From Streptomyces rubiginosohelvolus (lineage in GTDB: Bacteria > Actinomycetota > Actinomycetes > Streptomycetales > Streptomycetaceae), in contig NZ_BMTW01000002.1 of NCBI RefSeq assembly GCF_014649875.1, positions 248,001-312,000 on the forward strand: a stretch of DNA of 64,000 nt, given 5' to 3'. Position 1 is the stretch's first letter; each line of letters begins with the position of its first letter. The position numbers and the translations under genes were made by a program. This document shows positions 12,069 through 20,429 of this stretch, piece by piece. A model generated the notes under the pieces. It saw nothing but the letters and a program-made list of their open reading frames with translations, did not search any database and was not told where the DNA came from.

Positions 12069-12099
12069 TAAGGTAAGGCTTAGTTAGGTAACCCTTACC
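12069..12099. promoter_or_regulatory. Iron-box-like element upstream of acnA
   Basis: TAAGGTAAGGCTTAGTTAG (12069-12087) matches about 15 of 19 positions of the DmdR/IdeR iron-box consensus TWAGGTTAGSCTWACCTWA. A wider dyad GGTAAGG...CCTTACC spans 12072-12099. It sits about 95-120 bp upstream of the acnA start. Aconitase is an iron-sulfur enzyme, so iron-linked control is plausible but unproven. Confidence 0.45.
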
Positions 12100-12128
12100 G
12101 GGCGGCGGCTGTGGTGCGCCTCGGCAGA

Positions 12129-12146
12129 TATCTCGATGTCGAGATA
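12129..12146. promoter_or_regulatory. Perfect 8-bp palindrome upstream of acnA
   Basis: TATCTCGATGTCGAGATA: 8-bp arms with a 2-bp spacer, about 150 bp upstream of acnA and 25 bp beyond the 3' end of the acetyltransferase gene. It looks like a dimeric regulator site. The regulator is not identifiable from the sequence. Confidence 0.5.
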
Positions 12147-12171
12147 ACTCTAGTACATAGCCGCCGCTCGG

Positions 12172-12702
12172 TCATGCCCAGGTGCCCTTCCACACACCCA
12201 TCCACTGCTCGGCCCCCCACTCCTCGAACCGTTCGGCCTCGGTGAATCCGAGCTTCGCCGCGAGGCGCAGGGAGCGGACGTTGGCGGTCCGGGTGGCGAG
12301 GACCACCGGTTCGCCGGGCAGCACACCGGCGAACCAGCCGAGTGCCGCTTCACACGCCTCGGCGGCGTAGCCGTGGCCCCACACCCGCGGCAGGAACAGG
12401 TAGCCGAGCTCTGCCCGCCCGGCAGCCCGGGCAAGGTGCCCGGTGTCCTTGGTGAGCGTGACCTGGCCGATCATCGCTCCGCCGAGATCGACGACGAAGA
12501 GGCCGGAACGCCGGCGGGGCTCCTCCGGTATCGCGCGTTCGAGCTCGTCACGCGGTTGGGGACCGCCGATGAAGGCGCCCACCTCCGGAGAGGCCAGCAG
12601 CTCGATGAACGCCGCGCGGTCCCGGACCTCCGGCTCGCGCAGCACGAGCCGCGCGGTCGTGATCGGGGCGGGCGGCCAGGCGACGGATCCGAGTTCAGGC
12701 AT
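12172..12702 (-). CDS. GNAT family N-acetyltransferase
   Basis: 176-residue acetyltransferase of the RimJ/RimL-like type (TARLVLREPEVRDRAAFIELL at the N-terminus; ELGYLFLPRVWGHGYAAEAC as the acetyl-CoA loop; NVRSLRLAAKLGFTEAERFE near the end). The ATG at 12702 begins MPELGSVAWPP and fits family length; an open frame continues upstream but is low-complexity. The substrate is unknown. Its 3' end faces the acnA upstream region. Confidence 0.85.
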   Translation of the reverse strand: MPELGSVAWPPAPITTARLVLREPEVRDRAAFIELLASPEVGAFIGGPQPRDELERAIPEEPRRRSGLFVVDLGGAMIGQVTLTKDTGHLARAAGRAELGYLFLPRVWGHGYAAEACEAALGWFAGVLPGEPVVLATRTANVRSLRLAAKLGFTEAERFEEWGAEQWMGVWKGTWA

Positions 12703-12774
12703 GGCGGGCAACCTAGCGCAGACCCGTGAGGGGGCCGGGCCGAGGAGACCCACCCGGCGCCCGTCCTGCCGCAC

Positions 12775-12803
12775 GGCACCGGCACCGGCACCGGCACCGG
12801 CAC
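12775..12803. repeat. GGCACC hexanucleotide microsatellite
   Basis: Almost five tandem copies of GGCACC between the divergent acetyltransferase and MerR genes, ending 14 bp before the MerR promoter. Copy number may vary between strains. Confidence 0.8.
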
Positions 12804-12817
12804 GGAGCAACGACGCC

Positions 12818-12848
12818 TTGACCTTCCAGTCGGGTGGAAGGTTTACGG
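12818..12848 (+). promoter_or_regulatory. MerR-type promoter/operator
   Basis: TTGACC (12818-12823) and a TTTACG/TTACGG -10 (12842-12848) are separated by an overlong 18-19 bp spacer. A perfect dyad ACCTTCCA-N6-TGGAAGGT (12821-12842) fills it. This is the classic architecture recognised by MerR-family activators. The ATG of the MerR gene is only 9 bp further on, so autoregulation and a very short or absent leader are likely. Confidence 0.85.
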
Positions 12849-12856
12849 TCGGTGGC

Positions 12857-13744
12857 ATGACCTCCATGCGGATCTCCCAGCTCGCCGAGCGCAGCGGGGT
12901 GCCGGCCACGACCCTGCGGTTCTACGAGAGCGCGGGGCTGCTGTCCGCCGACCGGACCCCCGCCGGGTACCGGATGTACGGCGAGGACGCGGTCGACCGG
13001 CTGGCGTTCATCGGCGCGGCCAAGCATCTGGGGCTCGCGCTGGAGGAGATCGGCGAGCTGGTCGGGGTGTGGGAGGCCGGCGCCTGCCGCGATGTGAAGG
13101 CCGATCTGCGCCCCCGGATCTCCGCCCGGCTCACCGAGGCCGAGGTCCGCGCCGCCGAGCTGGCGGCTTTCACCGATTCCCTGCGCGGCGCCCTGGCCCA
13201 CCTGGACGCGCTGCTGGACCGGGCGGGGCGGTGCGACCCGGAGTGCGGGTTCCTGGCGCCGGGGGCGAGGTCGGTGTCTGCGCAGGCCGCGGGCCCGGTG
13301 TCCGCCTCGGCGGCGGGCCCGGACACGGGCCAGGGGCCGGGCTCGTCAACCTCGGGTTCGGCCCCCGTCTCCGGCGGAGCGCACGGCGGACAGCCGGTCG
13401 ATGTCGTCCTCTCGCCCGGGCGGCGGGCCGCCGGGAAGGAGACGGAGCGATGGCGTTCCGCGCCGGTGGCGTGCTCGCTGGGCGGCGACGGGCTGCACGA
13501 GCGCACCGCCCGGTGGCGCGAGGCCGTCGCCGGCGCGACCCGGGCCGCCGTACCCGAAGGGCTGCGGCTGACCCTGCCCGTCGAACGGGTCACCCGCGTC
13601 GCCGAGCTGGCGGCCGCGGAGCAGGAGTGCTGCCCGTTCTTCGACTTCCGCCTCCACCTCGACGGCCCGCGTCTGCACCTGGAGGTCCGCGCGCCCGCCG
13701 ACGGGGGCGCGCTGCTCACGGATCTCTTCGGCTCCGCCGACTGA
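12857..13744 (+). CDS. MerR-family regulator with C-terminal Cys-Cys domain
   Basis: Transcription regulator of 295 residues, twice the usual MerR length. The winged-helix HTH is at 4-70 ([20 protein letters not shown]), followed by a dimer helix and cysteines in GACRDVK and [10 protein letters not shown] that suggest metal or thiol sensing. A Gly/Ser/Ala-rich linker (~135-190) leads to a C-terminal domain (~200-290) with ACSLGGDGL and [15 protein letters not shown] recall similar CCPFF domains in actinobacterial heavy-metal-related proteins. It is preceded by its own MerR-type operator. The inducer is unknown. A YnfA membrane gene follows 62 bp later and may be a target. Confidence 0.85.
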   Translation: MTSMRISQLAERSGVPATTLRFYESAGLLSADRTPAGYRMYGEDAVDRLAFIGAAKHLGLALEEIGELVGVWEAGACRDVKADLRPRISARLTEAEVRAAELAAFTDSLRGALAHLDALLDRAGRCDPECGFLAPGARSVSAQAAGPVSASAAGPDTGQGPGSSTSGSAPVSGGAHGGQPVDVVLSPGRRAAGKETERWRSAPVACSLGGDGLHERTARWREAVAGATRAAVPEGLRLTLPVERVTRVAELAAAEQECCPFFDFRLHLDGPRLHLEVRAPADGGALLTDLFGSAD

Positions 13745-13806
13745 CGTCCCCCGTCCTGTCCCGTCCTGCCCTGCTCCAGCCACCTCCCACCAGGAAGCCC
13801 TCCACC

Positions 13807-14142
13807 GTGCTCGTCGCCCGTTCCATCGCCCTGTTCGTCGTCGCCGCGCTGTTCGAGATCGGGGGAGCCTGGCTGGTCTGGCAGGGCCTGCGGGAGCACA
13901 AGGGCTGGGTGTGGGTCGGGGCCGGCGTCATCGCGCTCGGTCTGTACGGCGTGGTCGCCACCTTCCAGAGCGACGACAACTTCGGCCGGATCCTCGCCGC
14001 GTACGGGGGCATCTTCGTCGCCGGGTCGATCGCTTGGGGCATGGTCGCCGACGGCTACCGCCCGGACCGCTTCGACATCATCGGGGCCCTGGTCTGCCTG
14101 GCCGGCATGGCCGTGATCATGTACGCCCCGCGCGGCCACTGA
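13807..14142 (+). CDS. ynfA: YnfA/UPF0060 family small membrane protein
   Basis: 111-residue integral membrane protein with four predicted helices. The UPF0060 signatures are [17 protein letters not shown] and [29 protein letters not shown] (the latter at ~75-103). It starts at a GTG with CAGGAAG upstream. YnfA proteins have been linked to small-molecule efflux in enterobacteria; the role here is unknown. Its position right after a metal/thiol-type MerR regulator suggests co-expression. Confidence 0.88.
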   Translation: MLVARSIALFVVAALFEIGGAWLVWQGLREHKGWVWVGAGVIALGLYGVVATFQSDDNFGRILAAYGGIFVAGSIAWGMVADGYRPDRFDIIGALVCLAGMAVIMYAPRGH

Positions 14143-14180
14143 TGCGGCCACTAATCTGGGGCCTCACTTGAGGGGGGCCG

Positions 14181-14912
14181 ATGACCACAGCCGACGCACC
14201 GCCCATCGTCTTCGTGCACGGGACGCGTTTCAGCGCGGGACAGTGGAGTACGCAACTCGCCGCGCTCCGGGAGGAGTTCCCGGTCACCGCCGTCGACCTT
14301 CCGGGCCACGGAGCGCGCTCGGCCCAGCCCTGGAGTCTGAGCGCCGCGACGGAGGTCGTCGCCGCCGCGGTGGACACGCTCGGCGGCGAACCGGCCGTGG
14401 TCGTCGGGCATTCGCTCGGCGGTTACGTGTCGCTGGAGTTCGCCCGGCGCTGCCCGGAGCGGTTGCGCGGGCTGGTTCTCGCGGGTGCCAGCGCGTCCAC
14501 CCGCGGCCCCTGGGCCGCGCCCTACCGGTGGGTCGCCGGCCTGGTCCCCCGCATCTCGGCGGACCGGCTGACCAGGTGGAACGACCGGCTGCTGCTGCGG
14601 CAGTATCCACGGGACGTGGTGGAGGCGACCATCCGCTCCGGCTACGCCTTCCACACCCTGTCCGCCGCCTGGGGTGAGGTACTGGGCCGGTTCGACACGG
14701 ATGCGCTGCGTCAGGTCGCGGCGCCGGTACTGATCCTGAACGGCGAGAAGGACACCGTCTTCCGGTCCGGCGAGGCCGACTTCGCCCGCGCGCATCCGGA
14801 TGCCCGTATCGAATTGATCCCACGGGCCGGACATCTCGCGAACTTCGACGCCCCGGACGCCTTCACCGACGCCGTCCGCCGCTTCGCCCGCGGGCTTCCT
14901 GCCGCCGGCTGA
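14181..14912 (+). CDS. Alpha/beta-fold hydrolase
   Basis: 243 residues with the canonical alpha/beta-hydrolase layout: oxyanion region FVHGTRFSAGQW, nucleophile elbow GHSLGG with Ser78, acid in LNGEKDTVF and the catalytic histidine in RAGHLANF. There is no signal peptide, so it is cytoplasmic. A strong GAGGGGGG ribosome site precedes the ATG. The substrate cannot be told; esterase or MhpC-like C-C hydrolase activity are the usual options. Confidence 0.85.
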   Translation: MTTADAPPIVFVHGTRFSAGQWSTQLAALREEFPVTAVDLPGHGARSAQPWSLSAATEVVAAAVDTLGGEPAVVVGHSLGGYVSLEFARRCPERLRGLVLAGASASTRGPWAAPYRWVAGLVPRISADRLTRWNDRLLLRQYPRDVVEATIRSGYAFHTLSAAWGEVLGRFDTDALRQVAAPVLILNGEKDTVFRSGEADFARAHPDARIELIPRAGHLANFDAPDAFTDAVRRFARGLPAAG

Positions 14913-14959
14913 GCACCCCCGCTCGCAGCACACCTGTGCGGAGTGCGCGCAGCGCGCGA

Positions 14960-15873
14960 TCACACCACGTCGGTGCTCAGGACGCGATCGAGCGCCGTCC
15001 TGCCCGCGGGCCCCCAGGCCGACTTGCCGCCGGGAAGCCCTCGGTCCCCGTTGTGGCCCATGAGCATGAGGAACAGGCTTTTCAGCGCGGCCAGTCCACG
15101 GGCGCGCCGGATCGTCGCCCCGTCCGCGAGCCCGTACGCGTCGAAGAACCGCGCGGCGCCGCCCCGGGGAAGGACGACCCAGGCGGCCGCGAGGTCCCAC
15201 GCCGGGTCCCCGGCGAACAGGTCGCCGAAGTCGATCACGCCGGAGAGCGTTCCGTCCGACACGACGACGTTCGCGGGGTGGAGGTCACCGTGCACCCAGA
15301 CCGGCGGGCCCTCCCACGCGGGGGCGGCGACCGCGTCGTCCCAGACGGCCCGGACCTCGCCGGCCCTGCCGTCGAGGGCGACGGACCGGAAGAAGTGGTC
15401 GAAGCCTTCGGTGTACGTGCCCGGGTGAGCGCCCCGGTCCACGAGGCCCGGCGCCTCGGCGGGCGCCGCCACGTGGAGCGCCCTCAGGAAGTCCGCCAGG
15501 GTGTCCGCCGCGTGGTCGCCACGGCTGATCGAGGTGCGGTCCAGCGGATCGCCGGGGACCCACGTCATGACCGTCCACCGCTTCGGGAAGCGTGCGGACG
15601 GCTCCCCCACCCGCACCGGGCGCGGGACGGGGAGCGGCAGACGCGGAGCGAGGTGGGGCAGCCACCGGCACTCTTGCGCTGGAGTTCCGGCGCGCGTTCC
15701 GTACGCGGCATGCGGACGGCCAACTCGTCCCCGAGGCGCCACTGCTGGTTGTCCCAGCCGCCCTCGACCTCGCGGACGGCCAGCTCCGCCAGATCGGGAT
15801 GTTGCTCCCGGAGCAGGTCACGGACCAGGTCCGCCGTGATCTCGATCTCGGCGGCGGTGTCGGAGTCGGTCAT
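14960..15873 (-). pseudogene. Aminoglycoside/choline-kinase-like phosphotransferase with a frameshift
   Basis: Two frames together make one APH-family kinase. The N-terminal part starts at 15873 (MTDSDTAAEIEITADLVRDL, then WDNQQWRLGDELAVRMPRTE). It is out of frame with the rest, which begins ECRWLPHLAPRLPL and contains the catalytic VHGDLHPANVV and the metal-binding VIDFGDLFAGDPAWD. The break is at about 15671-15676, where AAGAGTGC would restore the frame if it read AAGGAGTGC, a one-base deletion. Everything else is intact, so this is a recent mutation, a sequencing error, or a phase-variable site. The natural substrate is unknown. Confidence 0.8.
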
Positions 15874-15904
15874 GCCCAGCCACGGTACCGGGCGGCCCCG
15901 CCCG

Positions 15905-16339
15905 TCAGTCGAGGCAGAACTCGTTGCCCTCGATGTCCTGCATCACCAGGCAGGACTCGTTCTCCTCGTCGGCGAGGAGCAGCCGTACGCGCTTCGCGCC
16001 GAGCGGCAGAAGTCGTGCGCACTCGGCCTCCAGCGCGGCGAGGCGCTCGTCCCCCGCGAGCCCGGTGCCGACCCGCACGCAGAGGTGCACCCGGTTCTTG
16101 ACGACCTTCGCCTCGGGAACGCGCTGGAAGTACATCCGCGGGCCCACCCCCGTGGGGTCCTGGCAGGCGAACCCCGCGTCCCGCTTCTCCGGCGGCAGGG
16201 AGAGGGCGTAATCGTCCCAACTGGCGAACCCCTTCGGCGGTTGCGGTACGACGTACCCCAACACCTCGCACCAGAAGTGGGCGACGCGCGTGGGCGACGC
16301 GCAGTCGAAGGTGATCTGGACCTGCCTGATCGACGTCAT
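15905..16339 (-). CDS. VOC (glyoxalase-like) family protein
   Basis: 144-residue protein with two glyoxalase-type beta-alpha-beta-beta-beta modules. It begins ITFDCASPTRVAHFWCEVLG and ends MQDIEGNEFCLD, the usual layout of actinobacterial VOC superfamily proteins. There is no close functional match; members bind metal and small hydrophobic substrates or antibiotics. It lies downstream of, and on the same strand as, a 182-bp region that carries no gene. Confidence 0.85.
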   Translation of the reverse strand: MTSIRQVQITFDCASPTRVAHFWCEVLGYVVPQPPKGFASWDDYALSLPPEKRDAGFACQDPTGVGPRMYFQRVPEAKVVKNRVHLCVRVGTGLAGDERLAALEAECARLLPLGAKRVRLLLADEENESCLVMQDIEGNEFCLD

Positions 16340-16522
16340 CGGGCCACCGTAGAGGGGCGCCGTTCGACGAGCATCCGAATTTCCTCGCCGGACGGGTCAC
16401 TGCGCGACCCACCGTGCGAGTCGCCGCACAAAAAGGAGGGGCGGAGCCCCGGGGCGCGCTGAAAGGATCACCCCCGTACGCATCCGCACGCGACGCCCCA
16501 CCCCGCAGGAGACGCACCCACC

Positions 16523-16975
16523 GTGACCCGCACCAGCGCCGTTTCGCTGATCCGTTCCCGTACCCTCTCCGACGTTGCCGAGTACGCCTACGCCGCCACG
16601 GCACCCGCCGGGTCCCGGCTGATCTTCCTCGCCGGGTCGTGCCCGCTCGACGAGCACGGCGAGACCGTGGCCGTCGGGGACTACGCCGGCCAGGCGGCGC
16701 AGGCCGTCGCGAACCTGCGGACCGCGCTCGCCGACGCCGGCGCCTCGGTCGAGGACGTCATCAGCACCCGGGTCCTCGTGGCGTCGGCGCGGCAGGAGGA
16801 TCTCGTGGCCGCCTGGCAGGTTGTCCGGGACGCCTTCGGCGACCACGATGTGCCCAGCACCCTGATGGGCGTCACCGTGCTCGGCTACGCCGACCAGCTC
16901 GTCGAGATCGAAGCCGTGGCCGCCGTCCTCGACGAGCCGGAACCCGAAGGACCGGCTTGCCCGCCGTCGGCGTAA
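16523..16975 (+). CDS. RidA/YjgF-family protein
   Basis: 150-residue protein of the RidA family, members of which hydrolyse reactive enamine/imine intermediates. Family features are FLAGSCPLDEHGETVAVGDYAGQ, then NLRTALADAGAS and the closing VEIEAVAAV. It starts at a GTG with AGGAGA upstream. The arginine that RidA uses for substrate binding is not certain by eye, so it may belong to another subgroup with unknown activity. Confidence 0.82.
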   Translation: MTRTSAVSLIRSRTLSDVAEYAYAATAPAGSRLIFLAGSCPLDEHGETVAVGDYAGQAAQAVANLRTALADAGASVEDVISTRVLVASARQEDLVAAWQVVRDAFGDHDVPSTLMGVTVLGYADQLVEIEAVAAVLDEPEPEGPACPPSA

Positions 16976-17014
16976 TGACGGGGTGAGCCTCGTCGCCCCC
17001 TCACCCTGAGGCGG

Positions 17015-17662
17015 GTGAGCGATGCCCGAGCCGCCGACGAGAAGGCCGACGAGAAGAGCGCGGACCGTCTGACGACCCTGTCCGACGGGATCTTCGCCAT
17101 CGCGATGACCCTCCTTGTCCTGGACCTCCATGTCGAACCGGGCCTGGACAAGGACGCGTTCACCGACGCCGTACGCCAGGCGCTGCCGGACCTCGGCGCG
17201 TATGCCCTGAGTTTCACGATCCTGGCCGGGTTCTGGCGCGACCACCGGCTGATCGTGCGGCTTGTCCCGCGCTTCGAGGGGGTGGCGCTGCGCTTCGCGC
17301 TCATGTGGCTGGGCGCCATCGCTCTCGTCCCGTTCCCGACCGCCCTGCTGTCCGAGTACGCCGCGCGCCCGCTGGCCGTGGCCGTCTACGCGGGCATGGT
17401 CGCCGTCACGAACCTGCTGGAGCTGGCGATGTTCCTTGCGGGCCGACGGCAGACGGAGCATGCGACGGAGGCCTCCCGCAGCGAAGTGGGCCGGGCGGTC
17501 ACCGCCGATCTGGCCTCGACCGCCGCGCTCTTCGCCGCGACGGTGCCGGTGGCCTTTCTCGTCTCGCCTCCCGCGGCCATGTGGTGCTGGCTGGCCCTGG
17601 TCCCCATCAAGCTCATCCACCGCAAGCGCGCCACCGCCCGTCGGCACGGCCGGGCGAGCTGA
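17015..17662 (+). CDS. TMEM175-family (DUF1211) membrane protein
   Basis: 215-residue membrane protein with about six helices. The first carries the TMEM175 signature (RLTTLSDGIFAIAMTLLVLDL, RxxxhSDGhFAI type). Bacterial TMEM175 proteins form potassium-permeable channels, so an ion channel role is plausible. It starts at a GTG at 17015 with TGAGGCG just upstream. It is followed by about 170 bp of promoter region for the HTH-MurA gene. Confidence 0.82.
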   Translation: MSDARAADEKADEKSADRLTTLSDGIFAIAMTLLVLDLHVEPGLDKDAFTDAVRQALPDLGAYALSFTILAGFWRDHRLIVRLVPRFEGVALRFALMWLGAIALVPFPTALLSEYAARPLAVAVYAGMVAVTNLLELAMFLAGRRQTEHATEASRSEVGRAVTADLASTAALFAATVPVAFLVSPPAAMWCWLALVPIKLIHRKRATARRHGRAS

Positions 17663-17808
17663 GCACCGGCGGGGGCGGGCCCGGACCCGTCCCCGTACGG
17701 ACGCACCGACCGCGCCGTCTCCTCCCGCGCGGGCGACGATGGGGAGACCCGGCCGCGCGGAGCCGGTACACACCTGTCACTCGAACGGCACACCCCCACA
17801 GCATCCTC

Positions 17809-17824
17809 ATCTCATATCTGAGAT
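17809..17824. promoter_or_regulatory. Palindrome in front of the HTH-MurA gene
   Basis: ATCTCA-TATC-TGAGAT, 6-bp arms and 4-bp spacer, ending 11 bp before the ATG. An XRE-type domain opens the protein, so this is a candidate self-recognition operator. The site would also cover a -10 region (CATATCT) of a near-leaderless transcript. Confidence 0.5.
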
Positions 17825-17835
17825 AGCCTGCCGAC

Positions 17836-19365
17836 ATGTCAGACGACTACCTCGTACGTATCGGCAAGCTCATCCGTGACGCCCGTCAGCATCGGGGCTG
17901 GACACAGACACAGTTGGCCGAGGCTCTCGGCACCAGCCAGAGCGCCGTCAACCGCATCGAGCGCGGCAACCAGAACATCAGCCTTGAGATGATCGCCCGC
18001 ATCGGTGAAGCCCTCGACAGCGAGATCGTGTCGCTCGGGTACGCCGGACCCATGCATCTGCGGGTCGTCGGCGGCCGGCGGCTCTCCGGCGCCATCGACG
18101 TCAAGACCAGCAAGAACGCCTGCGTGGCACTGCTGTGCGCCTCGCTCCTCAACAAGGGGCGTACGGTACTGCGCCGGGTGGCCCGGATCGAGGAGGTGTT
18201 CCGGCTCCTGGAGGTGCTGAACTCCATCGGGGTGCGCACCCGCTGGGTCAACGACGGTGTGGACCTGGAGATCGTGCCGCCCGCGCAGCTGGACCTGGCG
18301 GCGATCGACGCCGACGCCGCGCGCCGGACCCGCTCGATCATCATGTTCCTGGGGCCGCTGCTGCACCGGACGGAGCAGTTCACCCTGCCGTACGCGGGCG
18401 GCTGCGACCTGGGCACCCGCACGATCGAGCCGCACATGATCGCACTGCGCCGCTTCGGCCTGGAGATCGCCGCGACGGAGGGCCTCTACCACGCGCAGGT
18501 CGACCGCACCGTCGCCCCGGACCGCCCCATCGTGCTGACCGAGCGCGGCGACACGGTGACCGAGAACGCCCTGCTGGCCGCCGCCCGCCACGACGGCACG
18601 ACGGTCATCCGCAACGCCTCGTCCAACTACATGGTCCAGGACCTGTGCTTCTTCCTGGAGGCCCTGGGCGTACGGGTCGACGGGGTCGGCACGACGACGC
18701 TCACCGTCCACGGGGTCCCGCAGATCGACGTGGACGTGGACTACTCCCCCTCCGAGGACCCGGTCGAGGCGATGAGCCTGCTGGCCGCCGCCGTGGTGAC
18801 CGAGTCCGAACTCACCATCCGCCGGGTCCCGATCGAGTTCCTGGAGATCGAGCTCGCCGTCCTGGAGGAGATGGGCGTCGACTGCGACCGCACCCCGGAG
18901 TACGCGGCCGACAACGCCCGCACCCGCCTGGTGGACCTCACCGTCCGGCCCTCCAAGCTGGAGGCCCCGATCGACAAGATCCACCCGATGCCGTTCCCCG
19001 GCCTCAACATCGACAACGTCCCGTTCTTCGCGGCGATCGCCGCCGCGGCGCACGGCCAGACCCTGATCCACGACTGGGTCTACGACAACCGCGCGATCTA
19101 CCTGACCGACCTCAACCGCCTCGGCGGCCGCCTCCAACTCCTCGACCCCCACCGGGTCCTGGTCGAGGGCCCCACCCGCTGGCGTGCCGCCGAAATGATG
19201 TGCCCGCCCGCCCTGCGGCCCGCCGTGGTGGTGCTGCTGGCGATGATGGCGGCCGAGGGAACCTCCGTACTCCGCAACGTCTATGTGATCAACCGCGGTT
19301 ACGAGGAACTGGCGGAGCGGCTCAACTCGGTGGGGGCGCAGATCGAGATCTTCCGGGACATCTGA
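17836..19365 (+). CDS. XRE-type HTH fused to a MurA-like enolpyruvyl transferase
   Basis: 509 residues. Residues ~8-62 form an XRE/Cro HTH (IRDARQHRGWTQTQLAEALG, SQSAVNRIERGNQNIS). Residues ~72-505 are a full EPSP-synthase fold of the UDP-GlcNAc 1-carboxyvinyltransferase (MurA) type, with the Lys-Asn pair in KTSKNACV and the catalytic-loop cysteine conserved as Cys190 in GGCDLGTRTIEPH. MurA adds enolpyruvate to UDP-GlcNAc in the first committed step of peptidoglycan synthesis. From memory, S. coelicolor has such a second MurA-like gene next to acnA. It may be an enzyme, or a regulator that senses UDP-sugars. A strong terminator follows. Confidence 0.9.
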   Translation: MSDDYLVRIGKLIRDARQHRGWTQTQLAEALGTSQSAVNRIERGNQNISLEMIARIGEALDSEIVSLGYAGPMHLRVVGGRRLSGAIDVKTSKNACVALLCASLLNKGRTVLRRVARIEEVFRLLEVLNSIGVRTRWVNDGVDLEIVPPAQLDLAAIDADAARRTRSIIMFLGPLLHRTEQFTLPYAGGCDLGTRTIEPHMIALRRFGLEIAATEGLYHAQVDRTVAPDRPIVLTERGDTVTENALLAAARHDGTTVIRNASSNYMVQDLCFFLEALGVRVDGVGTTTLTVHGVPQIDVDVDYSPSEDPVEAMSLLAAAVVTESELTIRRVPIEFLEIELAVLEEMGVDCDRTPEYAADNARTRLVDLTVRPSKLEAPIDKIHPMPFPGLNIDNVPFFAAIAAAAHGQTLIHDWVYDNRAIYLTDLNRLGGRLQLLDPHRVLVEGPTRWRAAEMMCPPALRPAVVVLLAMMAAEGTSVLRNVYVINRGYEELAERLNSVGAQIEIFRDI

Positions 19366-19367
19366 TT

Positions 19368-19412
19368 GGCCTGGTGTTGTGCCCCGTGGGGCACGGGGCA
19401 CAACACCAGGCC
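19368..19412 (+). terminator. Terminator after HTH-MurA
   Basis: Perfect 21-bp stem with a GGG loop beginning 2 bp after the stop codon; one of the strongest hairpins in the window. It may also end transcripts arriving from the opposite strand. Confidence 0.9.
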
Positions 19413-19428
19413 GCGGCGGGCGGTCTGG

Positions 19429-20170
19429 CTACGCCCCGGGGCGGGGCACGGTCACGCCCCGGAGCGCGGTGCGGCCGAGGGGAGTCCGGCCGGGGAAGTC
19501 CGAGGACGCCTCGTACGGCGCGCTCGGTGAGGGTGACGTCGTGCGGGGCGCGTCCGGCGACCGCGATGGGCACCGCCTCCAGGGCGGCGACCACCGCCGC
19601 GGCGGTGTCGCGGCCCGGTGGGCCCGGCGGGATCGAGCTCCGGCGGCCGCCGCGGACCAGGCGTTCGCAGGCGGTGAGCAGCGGGGCGACGGCCTCGTCG
19701 ATCGCCTGGCCCACCGGGTGGTCCCGCCCGGCGAGTTCGACCCGCAGACTGCGCAGCACCGCGGCCATGTCCCGCCGGCAGTAGACGGGGTGCGCGCGGC
19801 GAGCGCGAGAAGCACCTCGGCGGGGTCACCGGGATCGCCGGGGCCATTCGGGCCAGAGGAGGGCGAGTACCCGGCCGACCTCCTCCCAACAGGTCTGCCG
19901 CACCCAGCCCACGACCGCCGGCGCCACCTCCTCCTTGCCGGCGAACTGGTGGTAGAGCGCACCGCGGGTGTAGCCGGCCTCCGCGGCGACCCGGGTCAGG
20001 GAGAGTTCGGCGTACCCGTGGTGTGCCAGGCCGCGCGCCGCGGCCGCCAGCAGCGCGTCCCGGCTGCGCGCCCGGCGCTCGGCCTGCGTACGCCGTGCCG
20101 CAGCGGCGCCTGTCGCGGTGCCCGCCATCGCCGCTGCGCCGGCTGCTCCCGCCGGCGTTGCTGCCGTCAT
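19429..20170 (-). pseudogene. TetR-family regulator interrupted by compensating frame changes
   Basis: The start is clear: AGGAGGTG 8 nt before the ATG at 20170, then an Ala-rich leader and a TetR HTH (RDALLAAAARGLAHHGYAEL, VAAEAGYTRGALYHQFAGKEE). In frame, the protein stops at a TGA at 19826 after LALLWPEW. A short middle segment codes in a second frame (GDPGDPAEVLLALAAR), and the ligand domain returns to the first frame (HPVYCRRDMAAVLRSLRVEL). A +1/-1 pair of indels would explain this. The 3' end is uncertain because no frame has a natural stop before the MurA terminator. Confidence 0.65.
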
Positions 20171-20429
20171 CGGCTGTCACCTCCTGGTCCGCGGGTGCCC
20201 CGCCCCACCGGCCGGAATCGTTCAACATGCATCCACGGCTGTATGTCCCGTTGTGGGGTGTGCGTACGGCGGCGTTGCGGAAGTGGATCTTCCGGACATG
20301 GCCGAACCCGACGGAATGCGCTCGGCATGGACATGCTGGGGCAGAATACGTGGCGTCGTGGACACGTACCGGCGCCGCGGCCCCAGTCCCGTACCGGGCC
20401 GCGCGGCGCCACGGACAGGGAGGCGTGGC

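Noticed and set aside
12775-12803. Possible start of a CRISPR-like array.
   Set aside because: It is a plain GGCACC hexanucleotide run with no spacers and no cas genes.
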